Of a stretch of 64,000 bases of DNA, positions 31,990 to 44,030 are shown piece after piece. Source of the DNA: Paramacrobiotus metropolitanus (Eukaryota; Tardigrada; Eutardigrada; Parachela; Macrobiotidae). The notes below the pieces were generated by a model. That model was not told the DNA's origin. It made no database searches and saw only the letters and a list, made by a program, of their open reading frames with translations. The position numbers were made by a program, and so were the translations under genes. The stretch is taken from the NCBI RefSeq assembly GCF_019649055.1, contig NW_026570239.1:1423529-1487528 (forward strand). The letters are read 5' to 3'. Positions within the stretch are counted from its first letter, which is position 1. Each line of letters begins with the position of its first letter.

Positions 31990-33556
31990 CTTTGACACCA
32001 GGTCCACCTGAACAGTTACCAATCAACAAGAACATATGTGTAGATTGTCATTAATATGCGTGCGTCGTGTATCAGAAAGTGGAACCGGCTAGTCAGTCGT
32101 TGATTTGAAAATTAACTTTAATATATAAATCTACAAAAAGTGGGACATGAGCACATCCAGGGCGCTTGAATCGCCCACACTTAGTTCGTAGTCGGTTTTC
32201 AAGTCAGAAGAAAGCTTTCTTTGACAGAACTAGACGGCCCAGATAATGCAGGGAGAAACAATGTGAGCACAAATAGAACAAGGATTATTGCTCAAAAATG
32301 CTGTAAAGTGCGTAGTTTATATGATACAAAATATTAAATACAGAGTGTAAGCAATGAACTGCGTTGAAGAATTTTATTTTTCATTAGAAAATGATTACTT
32401 ATTGTTTTTACACACAGACCCGCTTGTTTGCGCAAACGAGGCGAAACGAAGCATCGACGTTTTTTCTTAATTTTTGTAGTTCTCGTCTCCGCAACTTTGC
32501 TTTGAAACGTAGTCTGCTTGTATTGCATGCTGCTCTTACATGGTTTTGATGAACATAAAATAACAGACTGAGAATTTCCAGCTCCTACTACGTTTAGATT
32601 TTAAATGTTGCAAAGGTAGTCATCAAATGCTGCTGGAAAATTTAGTGCCATATTCCGCCACATGCTAAAAACATTTGCTTTCTGATTGCCAAAGTCCTAA
32701 GTTCCGTAGCCCATAGGTCTTAGGTGCAAACATTTCAAAACCCCACATGAGAATTTTACGGAAGCGACCCACTAGTGCTCAATAAATAACTGCATAATTA
32801 CACATTTCAGGTGGACCTAAACAGCGGAATGTATTACTATGTCTACACTTGTTTGTTGAAAAATGCCGGTGTTAGCAACACCAAAGCACTCCTTATCTGC
32901 TAGTTTCACTTCCGGTGAACACGATAACATTTAGAAACAACAAGCCTCAATTGTGCGGCAATGGTCTGAAAATGAACCTCTGCATTTATTGTTCGCGTAC
33001 CTGTACCGCATTACGGTATGCAACAGCATCGAATCATGTACATAGTGGGTTGGCTATCACTTTGTAAGAATATTACAATAGACAGTCAGATAATTCTTAT
33101 AAGGATCAAGCCTGCTGAATGCGATTATGATGTTTTCAATGTTATACGAATGCTGTGACCATATTTTCTCCTTTCAAGTCGCGCGGTGTTTTCCTTTATC
33201 TTTTCTAATAGCGCGGTAATCAATAATGGTTTCCAGTTTGTCACATGATTGAGATAACCCGACCACAAAGTTTAAACCATGTATTATTTGAACAAGTTTC
33301 TTCTTTTTGTAACCAACAACATAGGAATTTTATTCATATATGCTCAAAGATTGCATCGTTATTGAGTTAACTCAAATTATCGCCGTAGCTGTGATGTTCA
33401 AACATAAGAGTCTTGTTCAAATATGCTTAAGGCGTCCATCATAGTTTAGTAACTCAGAATATCGAAATAATACCAACGCGCACCGGACAAGCGTGAGTTA
33501 CAGTATTTCACCGTTTTTATCGAATACCGGCTAGCTCGATGCGACAACTACAGTAA
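31990..33556 (+). repeat. segmental duplication, copy 2 (copy 1 at 24000-26010)
   Basis: See the first copy for matched landmarks. It lies between paralogs A and B and has no intact coding region. Confidence 0.75.
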
Positions 33557-33811
33557 AAAGTCACATAATGTAAGGCCTCCATAATGTATATGTAAGGCTT
33601 CCATAACTTACATATATAATGTATGGCTTCCAATCTTATTCCAGAGGTTTTTTTGCCACCCAGTCCCATGGAGGCCTCTAACATAATGATCATGCTCACG
33701 CAATCGCAGCTTTCCCTCGAACAAATAACTTGCTGGGGCACTGCAAACTGCAAGATCTCTTACCCGTAAATTGGATGGCTCCGAAATCCCTCATCCATGA
33801 GCCTGTTATAC

Positions 33812-33883
33812 TCTCCAATCATCGCTATGCTTGGAGAATATACCCTGTATTCTTCAATCATCGCTACACTTGGAGAATATATA
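33812..33883 (+). repeat. two-unit tandem repeat
   Basis: ATCATCGCTA-CTTGGAGAATAT occurs twice about 39 bases apart, with one or two substitutions. Confidence 0.7.
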
Positions 33884-34133
33884 CCTTCCTCACAGTTGCG
33901 GGATTCAGTGCGGTGCTGTGGGAAATTTAAGCATTTAGGACTCATTCCGTAATCCACCGAATCTCTACAAGGCCTTTGTATGAGCAGTTGTCACTTCTTG
34001 AAAGAAGGCGGCCCAATAGAGACGAAAAAACGCCATTCTTGTTTTAACGCCATTGCGCACTACTGTTCGTGAATCGCCTTCTGAACCAAGTTAAGCTCGA
34101 AATTGTTTAAAGCTATCGTCATTACATGGTGTA

Positions 34134-34501
34134 CAAGCCTGCCGACAAATTGAGCATTATTTTGTAAATACCGCGAACATTTACAAATTTACGGGTTACG
34201 CGTAAATCCATATCTGTACTGCGGCGCGCTACGGCACAATGTTTACAAAGGTGACATGCATTTGGCTGGTTGATGGTTTTGTGCACGCCAAATATTTTAA
34301 TGAGAATAATAATTGCTTGGAATTGCCTGGCGAAAGGTGGCTAAGAAAACGACGTTGCAGTAAGGGACAATATAACCGCGGAGCAGATCCAGACATTGAG
34401 ATAAGCGTACTGTAGTGGCCAGTGGCCTTCATTCAAGCGACAATTTCGCGCTAATATCGCTCTACCTGTACTTTTGTATGCCCAATTTGTCGACAGCCTT
34501 G
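34134..34501 (-). mobile_element. TA-flanked MITE family 1, full-length divergent copy
   Basis: Begins CAAGCCTGCCGACAAATTG after TA (34132-34133) and ends CAATTTGTCGACAGCCTTG before TA (34502-34503). Interior blocks match 15549-15894 (GGAATTGCCTGGCG, GCAGTAAGGGACAAT). Length 368 bp. Confidence 0.8.
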
Positions 34502-34936
34502 TACGTAAGGTTTGCATGGTTAAAATAATTACGGAGTCTTTATAATGCTTTATTCCCGATTACCTGCTGGACACTCGCGCCAGCGTGTATGAAAAGTCCC
34601 GCTGCCCTGCGTCCCCGCCGAATTATTGGAGGCTTTGTAGCGCAGCAGTGAACTCAATCAAGACCGGTAGAGAAACAAAAAAATGCACCTTTTCCTTATT
34701 TATGCCATGCTGGTAAACTAAACCATGTATAATGTACTCACGAAATCTACTATGTATCATCCGGATTGACCGGGACCACTACAGTATGGTATCATACAAC
34801 ACTGCTATTTCTTCTTTTAGCGATTACCCGCGTCTGTTGCAAAAACAGAAACGGAAGTATAAATCTGTACTTTGATTGATATCAATTATCAGACAATTCA
34901 GCTATGGTTAACTACAAAAGAATCCTGGGTGGGGTT

Positions 34937-35943
34937 TCATGCGTCGTGGAACTCTGTCGTAAGTTCATTGATGGCCGTTAGATTTACTCCGTTAAATTCT
35001 GCCACGTTCCACGTGTTGCCAACTCGATTGGGAACAAAAAATCTTGCCCACAGATTCTTACCGCGATAGATTTCGACAACAGAGTTGGAATTGACCAAGC
35101 GCCTGCTCGGGGCTCCTTTACGGTTATTCCAATCGTAAACGCTGATACGATACATGCCGGGCAACTGCTTCTTGATGAGGGTACTATCGGCATACGCTCC
35201 AGCATAGTCGGTATGAATCAGATTATCAGCGCTCAGTCTCGTTCCCAGACATTCCACACGTGTTCGCTGTTGACTGTCTTGCAGCGGCCCCTCGACTACC
35301 AACTTCATATACGTGTCAGATCTCACATCAAAGTGAATTATCCTAATATCATCGTACGACACGAGAGGCATGAGTGAATGATAAATGTTTGAGCTGCCTC
35401 CAGCGCAAACGACGACCGAAAAAGTTTTCGGCAGGTATCCTGCCGCGCTGACTGTTGCCGTGTAATATCCCGCTGGTAGACTTTGGCTCCAGTAACCATC
35501 TTCATTCGATGTGGTTGTCGCGAAGATAGGCCCGGAAATATTATTCAGCCCGTAACGGATGTTAACATTTAGCGTAGACGCAGGTGTATCAACGTCGCAG
35601 TCACCAATTTTCATATATAAGAGACGTCCGTTAGCTGTGCCATTTCCGGCCGAGGTTTTGTTGATCCACAACAAGGGTTCCATCGAGACGTTGCCTTCCA
35701 CCCTGAGATCGCGAAGGAAATCTTGTAGAAGAACTGGAAAGAACCCAGGCATTTCGAAAGTTATGGTATACCTGGTTGTCACTGGTACGGACAACGTGAA
35801 TTCACCGAAGGCATTTGTTATTGCAGTTTGACTGTCGAACAGCAGATTGTTTGTATCTCTCAGAGTTGCATAGACCGTGGCGTTGTTGATTGAGGCCCAT
35901 GTCCTAGCATTCCTGGATAGCCAGACAGCTGTAATTCTCTTCT
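34937..35943 (-). CDS. secreted beta-repeat protein, paralog B (signal exon not found)
   Basis: Exon 2 equivalent of paralog A, 35943-34937, with acceptor GCTTGCAG in the same place and the same phase (two bases before the first full codon). It starts KRITAVWLSRNARTW where A has RQITAVWFARDASTW. The same modules follow: NATVYATLRD, GEFTLSVPV, GFFPVLLQDF, GYWSQSLPAGYYTATVSAAGY, then MKLVVEGPLQDSQQ and LWARFFVPNRVGNTWNVAEF. About 60 percent identical to A by eye. I could not find a convincing signal-peptide exon between 35944 and 36500; either it is farther away or the copy has lost it. The frame is fully open for 334 codons, suggesting selection. Confidence 0.75.
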
Positions 35944-36544
35944 CTGCAAGCAGTCAATTGATTGTACTGATCCGGGAAGAAACCGTTTTCGTATAAACGG
36001 CTGACATTCGATGACTACTCTATGATTCGTTGTAGCAGGAAGTTACTTCAGCTGTTAGGACTGGGAACGGACGGCGCAACGGTCGAATACGTCATCGCTG
36101 CCGCATACAAAAAGCGCTGCTGTGCTAATGCTTATCACAGTCCCACAGATTTTTTTTTCTCTTTTAACAGACATCTCTAGTTTCTTTCTCACCAACAGCT
36201 TTAAGTGATATTTGAACAGATCATACTGAATATAGAAATCCAAATTTGAGGGTCTAGAAAAAGAAGAGAAATCTGCTGAGAAAACTGACGACAACCATGA
36301 AAAACGCGAATCTGTCGCAATGCCAGCCGCCCTCCCGTGTATGCGAGACTAATGACGTCAAGCGGTTGGTTACCAGTCCTTCTCACCCTATGGTAAGTGC
36401 TCGGGTGTAGACATACGCTCTCCCGCTAAACACTAAAACCTGGCAATACTATGGGCGATAGCGAAGCAGTTAGTGTCCTGAATTTCTGACATTGCTCAAC
36501 AATAAACTGACCTGATCTCCTGAAAGTTGGGGAAAATGACTTAC

Positions 36545-37208
36545 CTTCGTTAGTGTCAGGGCAGACTGGCCTCGGGCAACGCTGTCGCTCAGCAGTGACA
36601 TCTTTCTGGATGCAGTTGTAAGCAGCCTTCAGTCTAGCGACATCCAACAGGCTGAGGCCATATTGTTGGCCCATCCATCGGGACGGTGTTTTGGCTATTG
36701 GCGCAATGGCCGGCTTGTCGGGGCTCTTGGATAATTCCGGACCGTAATGCAGCAGCGACTCCAAGTCATAGGGAAGACCGAAGGTAGCCATTCGAGGCAG
36801 TTTGCGGAAGTTCCTTTCGTGGATGTCGGTCACCATGTTGCCGGGCACTATGCTGATGTAGTCGTCCCGATCCGGGCGACTGTGTTCGTGGAAGAATCCC
36901 AGCGCGTGCATCACCTCGTGTTGGATGGTGCCGGGTGACAAGCAGCGCGAATGCAGTTTGACTTTGGTGGGATGCCCGATAGTGCGACCAATGTCTGCCT
37001 TACATCTACCAAACAACGGTAACTCGAAGGCGTTCGTAACGGGTACTACGAAGAAGCGACAAAAGTTACACTGGTGTGAATCTCGTGTGATGCTGGATCA
37101 GAATGTATTCCTTGTGGGTCAAGGTGCGCTTCGTGAACGTTACGCAGCCGCTGACTCGAAATTCCAGAGTTCGCACTGCACTTTCTATTAGGGCTCTTTG
37201 TTCGTCGT
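36545..37208 (-). CDS. astacin-family zinc metalloprotease, two internal exons of a partial gene
   Basis: Exon A is 37208-37072 (acceptor TTTTAG, donor CCA then GTGTAAC). Exon B is 37022-36545 (acceptor CTTCGAG, donor G then GTAAGT). The proposed intron is only 49 bp and keeps phase. Exon A has ALIESAVRTLEF and GCVTFTKRTLTHKEYI, the start of the catalytic domain. Exon B has the zinc site HEVMHALGFFHEHSRPDRD in full and the family end QYGLSLLDVARLKAAYNC. The Met-turn, normally SxMHY, reads SLLHYG: Met is Leu, while the Tyr ligand is kept. A short Cys-containing tail follows (CPRPVCPD). Signal, propeptide and C-terminal exons are not identified. It would be a secreted or membrane-bound protease. 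Confidence 0.82.
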
Positions 37209-37699
37209 CTAAAAGTTAACAAAAGAAGAGAGCTAAACGGTTTTTCGGAAATACAGTAAGTACCGTAATTATCAAATTCGCACCTCCCCCTTAATAAGGC
37301 CCCCCTCCATAATGTAATAAGCCCCCCTCCCATAACCTGTTTGAAAAATAGCACCTCCTCCGATTTTACCGCCCAGGGCAGCATTATTATGTAAATGCTA
37401 AGCGCCAAAAAATGATAGATGCACCTCAGATTTCTTCGTGATAACTGTTATGATTTATCGAATAAACAGTTAACGGTCACTAATACAATGTGCTCTAGAA
37501 TGCTGCTCGCAAGGTTGCGAAATTGCAGATACCGGTATCTAATGCGTTCAATTTCAACATAACAGGGTGGGCAGTTGTTGAAAACTAAAGGCCCCTCCAA
37601 AACATACTGTCGGAAATATAGTACCACGCCCCGAAATGACTGTAACCTTTAATAAGTATCACTCGTAAGTACCAACTAAGTACTCAAAACAACATAAAT
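37209..37699. other. intergenic with a short C-rich repeat
   Basis: Two units of a C-rich repeat (AATAAGGCCCCCCTCCATAA and AATAAGCCCCCCTCCCATAA) lie at 37292-37342. No upstream astacin exon recognised. Confidence 0.45.
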
Positions 37700-38281
37700 T
37701 CATAAGAAAAACACTTCCTCAATGCTATCCTGATCGGGGATTGTACCCATCACACATATAGCATTTCCTCGTTGAATTTGAACAGATAGCCGCTGCTTAA
37801 AAAACTCTTTCGCCCGCTTCTGGCCTGTGGCGGTTGCTATCCCGTTTCCAACCTTGTCAACGAGCATTTTCATACCGTCCCCCCATGGTCCATAAATTTC
37901 AATCGCTGCCGCTGTGAGGTTGTATCTTGGTAAAAGCCAGGCGTGTTTGATCAGTTTGGCCCGTTCCGCCAGCTCAGCAGCGGCTCCAACGTTCAGAAAG
38001 GTGCGGTCGATATACGAAGCAGCGAGTGTGTCAACGCAGGTCACGTCAATAGCCAGCGGTTTACCGCGCTCCCAGGGTATAAGAGTGATCACGTCCGGCC
38101 TCTTTCGATCTTTCAGTGAGAGACCTTTTGGTTCCATTTTCGCTGGAAAACCGGCGGTCTTCAGTCCGCGGGTGAATTCCGCGCTGATGCCATCGTGCCG
38201 TGGCAGCCTTCCGGCTGACCGCTTACAACGGAGCCCGTGCCGGCCCAATTCATCGCCCCGAAATATGCCTCTCTCCTCCAT
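37700..38281 (-). pseudogene. retroelement C-terminal domain, probable endonuclease-like fragment
   Basis: 193 residues open on the minus strand. Features are EPKGLSLKDRKRPDVITLIPW, GKPLAIDVTCVDTLAASY, GAAAELAERAK, WGDGMKMLVDKVGNG and QRLSVQIQRGNAICVMGT. I recognise this set as a module at the C-terminus of some animal reverse-transcriptase elements. The PD...D spacing (PDV to IDVT, 15 residues apart) resembles a PD-(D/E)XK nuclease core. No RT domain is adjacent, so this is a truncated 3' end. Decayed remnants of the same 3' end lie at 38490-38650 and at about 5806-5885. Family name uncertain. Confidence 0.55.
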
Positions 38282-38489
38282 GACGTTTGCACTTTTGCTC
38301 CCCGGGGTGGAAATTCGATAATTACGGTAAGAAACTGTTTACGAAATGCTTAATACTGATAATCGCATCGATCGTTCTTTTCACACAGGAAGAGTGCGGT
38401 AGCGGAGAACGCTCCGCTTTCTGTAATTATATGACGCTCTGGTATAAGCTGTTTTTGTCCTGATTTTGATTCCTGAATGTGGTTAGATA

Positions 38490-38650
38490 TTAATAAATAT
38501 CTCCAGTGAGCAAACACTGAGTACTAAAATACGAGTAAGATTCATAGCATTACTTCCTCTATGCTGCCCTAAACAGCATTGTAAAAGCCACGTAACGCGT
38601 TTCCTCGCTCTGTTTTGATGGTCGCTGACTGAAAATCTCTTTCCGCGTTT
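38490..38650 (-). repeat. second remnant of the same retroelement 3' end
   Basis: Matches 37640-37820: GAGTACTAAAAT, TTACTTCCTCTATGCTGCCCT, GCGTTTCCTCG and TCTGGGCTGT correspond in order, with substitutions and gaps. Confidence 0.55.
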
Positions 38651-39011
38651 CTGGGCTGTAAGTCTGTGACCAAAGTTCTACAGATTCACAGTATAATTAT
38701 CTGTGGATGCTTGAGTAGAGCCCAATGAAAGTTAGGACAACCCGAATGAATTTAATGATTTATTTCCCATTCAAGCTAATAACTGGATCAACAAATGCGT
38801 TAATTTTCGGACTCCTAATTTTGCAAACGTGTTCTTGCTTTTATTCGTGCATAAGCACGAGAACTATTAGCAAATACATGCAGATTGCAACATGGGTTAG
38901 ATCATACGGTTCTGGCGAAGCTGTTTCTTGTAGACGCACTGCACACATTTAGATTAAATATAATATTTAGTCACCTTATTAGGTGACTCGCTTACCAAAT
39001 CCTGCCACTTC

Positions 39012-39296
39012 CTAAGGAATCTGTTGTCCGTTGTTGGGCCAGTAGCCGCTCGGTGCAAGATAGCCCGATCCTGAAACGAAGCTATCGTACCCGGTGCCGT
39101 CGTCGTCGTCGTCCCAGTTGATATCGTTTATCAGCAAAAGTTTGTCAGCTGTCTCAAAAAGCCATAAGAAAAATTTAAATTCCAGTATTTTGAATGTGGC
39201 GACAACAGGAGGAAGGATAGCTTTACCTGGCGGGGAAGACACTGTGACGGCAATCCACAGAAATCCCGAAATAAGCAGAGCAAGTGGGGAATGCAT
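39012..39296 (-). CDS. small secreted acidic protein, two exons, unknown function
   Basis: Exon 1 is 39296-39227 and exon 2 is 39148-39012. Donor GGTAAAG and acceptor GAGACAG are both good, the phase 1 junction gives an Ala codon, and the 78-bp intron is removed. The product is 68 residues: a signal peptide (ALLISGFLWIAVTVSS), a short mature part with five Asp in a row (NWDDDDDGTGYD) and a Gly/Tyr/Pro/Ser-rich end. Left unspliced the frame is also open (94 codons), so an unspliced form cannot be excluded. I do not recognise the family; acidic Tyr/Gly-rich secreted peptides occur among matrix and cuticle proteins, but that is only a guess. Confidence 0.6.
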   Translation of the reverse strand: MHSPLALLISGFLWIAVTVSSPPGKAILPPVVATFKILEFKFFLWLFETADKLLLINDINWDDDDDGTGYDSFVSGSGYLAPSGYWPNNGQQIP

Positions 39297-40137
39297 TCCT
39301 CCTGATTAAATGAAACTGTCGTTGCCTGCACACACAGGTTTTTGCTACTGCCGGTTATGTTAGCGCAAACAGAATAAGAAAGCTGGCAAAGGTTTGCCCA
39401 AGCGTTCGCAGGGTCAGTTTACGCTAACTTTAATCCGCGGCAGCAATGCACCTTGAATTGACGCATCGTGCTACATTCGCGCGACAGTTAACCGTGTCCG
39501 CCGCATGAAAATAGAAACTCGGTAATTTATCGATGTAATCAAGAACAGCTAAGTCGTAGCGGCGATCGTATCGGAGAAATGCGGAAATCACGTTTAATGT
39601 TGTGACTCTGCTCGAGAGGTTTCGACCTTTGTCTTCGCTAGTGGCTTCGGTAAAGCAGTTATATGGTTGAAAAAGAAAGCCAGAATGTGCAACAAAACTA
39701 AAGTTTCACAGAAAAAAGGTTTGCTTAAACGAGGACGCTGCATTTTGACCACCGTTTTCAAATCATTCCGTGAAGCTACGGCCCGCGATAACGATCCAGC
39801 AAAGGATTTTTAACCACTGGATAGTAATGGCAGGGTATTGCTGGCCAGTAAGTAACCCGTTCTCATAGTACACAACTAAAGTACTTCGGCCACCAGTTGG
39901 TTAACACGTTGTGGGACCGCAAATGATGCAATTTCTGCAAATCGATTTCTGCATGTACTACTGCCAAAATGTGTTTGCATGGCAAAGTTTTCTTCGATAT
40001 CCAGTTTGCTTATTCCATGGCCACCATTACGTGCAAAACAATTACGAATTGTCGATTGTTGCAACTGCTTCCAAGCCAAGGCTGATAAACGATCATGCAA
40101 TGTTCATAGATATTATTGATGTGCAACGATGAAAAAC
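39297..40137. other. intergenic with the second copy of the 27040-27185 repeat
   Basis: 39780-39925 is a copy of the dispersed repeat at 27040-27185. No gene seen. Confidence 0.5.
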
Positions 40138-40280
40138 GGCAGGGTGTAAAACCTGGCAGTGGCGCCTGCCAATGGAACTGCCAGTGGTATGGCAAGCAAT
40201 ATAACCTGGAGACTCTGGCAGGTGGCAATCGATAAAAGCTGGCAGATGCCACAGAAAATATGGCACAACTAATAAGCGGG
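40138..40280 (+). repeat. 143-bp dispersed element (inverse copy at 43894-44030)
   Basis: GGTGTAAAACCTGGCAGTGG at the start and AATAAGCGG at the end are shared with the inverse of 43894-44030. Internally rich in CTGGCA units. Possibly a very small MITE; target duplications not resolved. Confidence 0.65.
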
Positions 40281-43200
40281 TTCGAGTGTTCGGTCAATAC
40301 TCAACAGCAAATTTTTGAAAATATTGCCAGTATACCGTCAGCTTTACATGTAAAGTGCTAATACCATTACTGAACGTGCACGAAGTCATACCGGCATACA
40401 CAATTTCAAAAGGTCACACTGCATTTCATCGTTTGCGCAAAGTAACGTATGGTAAGAGAATCCCTAGGCGCGTTACAAGTACTTACCATCGCGGCACTTC
40501 CAGATCTGTAAGGCAGACCGCTGGAACATGCCTTGCGGTTGAGCGCCGTTAAGCTGCGTGATACGAGTGCGTTAATCGCTTCATCAAGAACGGTTGACTG
40601 ATGAATAAATGAATTTTAATTTTCTCCGCACACTCATCTGGTGGTTTAACTTGTAATGGCTACCGTAAGTTAACGCCAGCGATTAAGCACTTTTGTTTAA
40701 CTGAAAAGAAATCTGATAAGATTTCATGAAAACAGCTCGGAATACAAACGTTGAGAGCGAAAGCGGTTTTACTGGCATATTAATTTGGTTTTACCAAGTA
40801 TTTTTTGGATAGCCGTATTTATTAGTTTATTAGTACAGTACTGCAATACAGCAAGCACAATTTTACGCACTTAAACACACACTAAATTTAAATTTGTATT
40901 ATTCCCAAACTCCAGTGGACTGATTCGGGAATGAATAAAAAATTCATGCTGTATAACGTTGCACTACTGGAAATAGGCAAAATGATTATATTCAAAACTG
41001 CATTAGTAACAATTTTAGCATGTATGTACTGTTCTACATAAGCATTAAACTATAAGGCAACCTGTGTCGGCCTATTTAGATTAATTGCCTATGGTTTTAG
41101 GCCGCTCGTTTCCGCTGTTTGTTAATTGACTATTGAAATTACTAGTTTTCACCACAGTTCCTACTTATCTACATATTGCCTGAATAACGTACATGAAGCA
41201 TACCCTGCAGTTTCGTGCGCAAAGCAGTGATAAAAACAACTAAAAATTATTTAATAACCTACACCTTACCTAAATAGTTAGCACCCCGCCAGCACTGTAC
41301 TGGCGGGGTGCTAACTGAGAATTTTTTACAACCAGAATTGATACGTACGTATCAATCACTACTGCATCTTACCAATCGAAATCAATAATGAAATGTGACG
41401 TGGTGATTATAATTTTACAGTCATAATAAAATTTATTGATAAATGTTCAGCACTGTACAGATAATGCTTATTGAACTTACCCAGTAATACTCCATGACTG
41501 CCGTAATACTGACGCCAAACAGTTTCGGACCAGAAGAAAAACTAAAGTGATGTGATTTGTAAAGCATCACAAAACAGTTTCAGCAGGGAAAAGGGTAGTT
41601 AATAATATGAGTGGAGCCGCTTTTGTATCACGATCTACATTAGTGTTTGGACTACAGACAACCGGTCACTATAATGCCGGCTCGGCTCATGTTTGGTATG
41701 CGCACAGATCAAACTCCAAACTTCGATCAAACAGACTTCGTTGTTAATCCAAAAAAATTGGCGCCGTGTGAGTTGTGCTTTTATAAACGAACTTTGCATT
41801 TAAAGGGTAGCTCTACAAACAACTACCCTTTAAGTACTCTTATCTTATTGTTTTTCTAGCTGATCATTTCGCTCGTTGTGCGTAATGATAAACGACAACA
41901 CAAGCAGATGTACATGTTGATGTTAGATATGCCGATGCGAGAGTACAGGATACTCACGTTAGAATCAGTTACGCTGCAACGTTCACATCAGACTTTTACT
42001 TTGAGTATGACGCTATTTCCTAATTCCTACTATTTTCAGAATGCCTATTGTAACAATGCCAGTTTTTGTCCTAATACCGTTTATTTCATGAAATGTGGAC
42101 TCAATCAAGGTGGATAGGATCATAGTGGATGGGATCGTAGTCCCACTATTTGAAAGTGAATTCATGTTAGTTTGTACATATCTGCGCTTCCAGTATTCGA
42201 CTATTATACCGGTTTTGCGTGAGTAATGATAAGTACATACTGTATCTTACTTTGTGTTTGTAACTTCTACGCCTCAGTTAATTAGTCTGACAAGACATTT
42301 ACATGGAAATCTCATGCCGGGAATACCCGAATACCATTGCCAACACGAAGTAGCGCGTACATCCAAGTTGAAGTTAGGGTTAAGGTTTTTTGCGTTTTGC
42401 CTAACTAAATTTCGAGCATAAATTATGTATAAACCGAGGGTCAATTTGCTCACTTCCGGATGTAAACCGGAGCTCAGCGCCGGTATTTGTTAGGGCCTTC
42501 TACTTACTAAGGGTTTTCCCGAACTTTTGTACGCGTCAGGTCATCATACGTTTGGTAACATAAGATCCTTTCAAAATTCCGCTACTGTTTTCGAAAATAA
42601 TAAAAACATTTTCAAGTCAAGAACTCGATTTTGGAGTTCCTTGAAAAACCATCGCAGATATGGTGACTGATTTTTAGAAGCGCCAAATGTATGCTCATCT
42701 GACGCTAACCTGTTCGGGAAAGCCCCTCGCTAATGGAATTCTGCCGCCGGTACGTGGTAGAAATACATGCACCGTGTACGGTAGCTTTCGCTTCCGTGCA
42801 CTCCTAAACACTCTTCGGCTTTCTCTTATGGAATTTTTAAAGACAGATTAAGTTGTCTACATTGGCGTGAAAACCGTTTGAGCACGCAACATCCGGTTCA
42901 GGAGTTATGGCAGTGGCACCTGCCAAGTGCGCGAAAGCGAAAGTTTTAGTGGATGTATCTATTTTTGATACTTTGTACCGGGCCATTTTCCTTAAACTGA
43001 TTTCACCATTAACACGAAGATCGTTGTTTTTACGCCGAGCGTGGCTTCCAAAAATGTTTTTTTGTTAATTTTTAAATGAATCTGACGAAAAAATACCTCT
43101 TAAAATTAAAAATTTCGAATTAAAATTAGAAACCAATAGTACAAACTTGACTCGGTGATGCTCAATGTAATCCTTTCAAGTCAAAATATGAAAACAAACT

Positions 43201-43893
43201 GATCTATGTATAATGAAACTTCTGTATAACTCGTGCATAATTTTTGTATTTTTGTGCATTCAAGCTACAGTATACAAATTTTTTCTATCATTACTCTCTC
43301 TCCCACCGAACATTGCACCTAAGAACGGTTTTCACGCAATTGTATAGGCACTTATCATTTGACTGTAGAATTACTTAGAACAAGACAAAAGGGTTCGGGT
43401 TCGGGGAACACCAAAGCCACAGTAACCGGTTATATAGAATTACACCGTTTATTTTGCACTATGTACCGGCACTCTTCGCTTAATTTTATTGAAACCAAAC
43501 CTCTCCTGCTTATGTTGCATTTTTGCCGGAGTTAAAAAGAAAGGCAGCGAAAGGCGAGTAAAAGCACGGCTGCAGGACCCAAGCGGTGTGCCGGCTGCAG
43601 CGTTAACCGTGGACCCGGTGAATGTATTTGGTTGTTAACCGATACAGCATCGCGTTTAAGCGCACGCCGTAAATCAGTGGCGTGCTTTCTAGATCTGGAT
43701 GCACCGCGGTTGTATTTTTAACGCGCCTTGTTCTTCTTTTTTTGGTACTTTGCGCAATGGCGAAACACAATATGACCTTACAAAATCTGTATGTGGCGCT
43801 TACTTGCGCACTTGCGCATGACCAGTAATGCTATCAACACTTCATATAAAGATTGACATTTTAAAGAATCATACAGTTGACCAACCGCTTTTA
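40281..43893. other. 3.6 kb A/T-rich intergenic DNA, no gene recognised
   Basis: Apart from the hairpins listed separately and an inverted pair at about 41798-41833 (TTAAAGGGTAG / CTACCCTTTAA), I see no coding domain or RNA gene. Small frames at 41647 and 41878 have no recognisable features. Confidence 0.45.
41276..41356. repeat. G/C-rich perfect hairpin followed by a 20-bp perfect palindrome
   Basis: 41276-41292 (AGTTAGCACCCCGCCAG) pairs exactly with 41300-41316 across a seven-base loop (CACTGTA). Twenty bases later, 41337-41356 (ATTGATACGTACGTATCAAT) is its own complement. The 17-bp G/C-rich stem stands out in A/T-rich surroundings. Confidence 0.85.
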
Positions 43894-44030
43894 ACCGCTT
43901 ATTAAGTGTGCCACATTGTGTGCGTCACTTGCCAGATTTTATCGTTTGCCAGTTGCCAGAGTCTCCAGGCTTTATCGCTCGCCATGCCATTGGCAGTGCC
44001 AGGTGCCACTGCCAGGTTTTACACCATGCC
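43894..44030 (-). repeat. inverse copy of the 40138-40280 element
   Basis: Complementary to 40138-40280 with scattered differences; see that entry. Confidence 0.65.
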
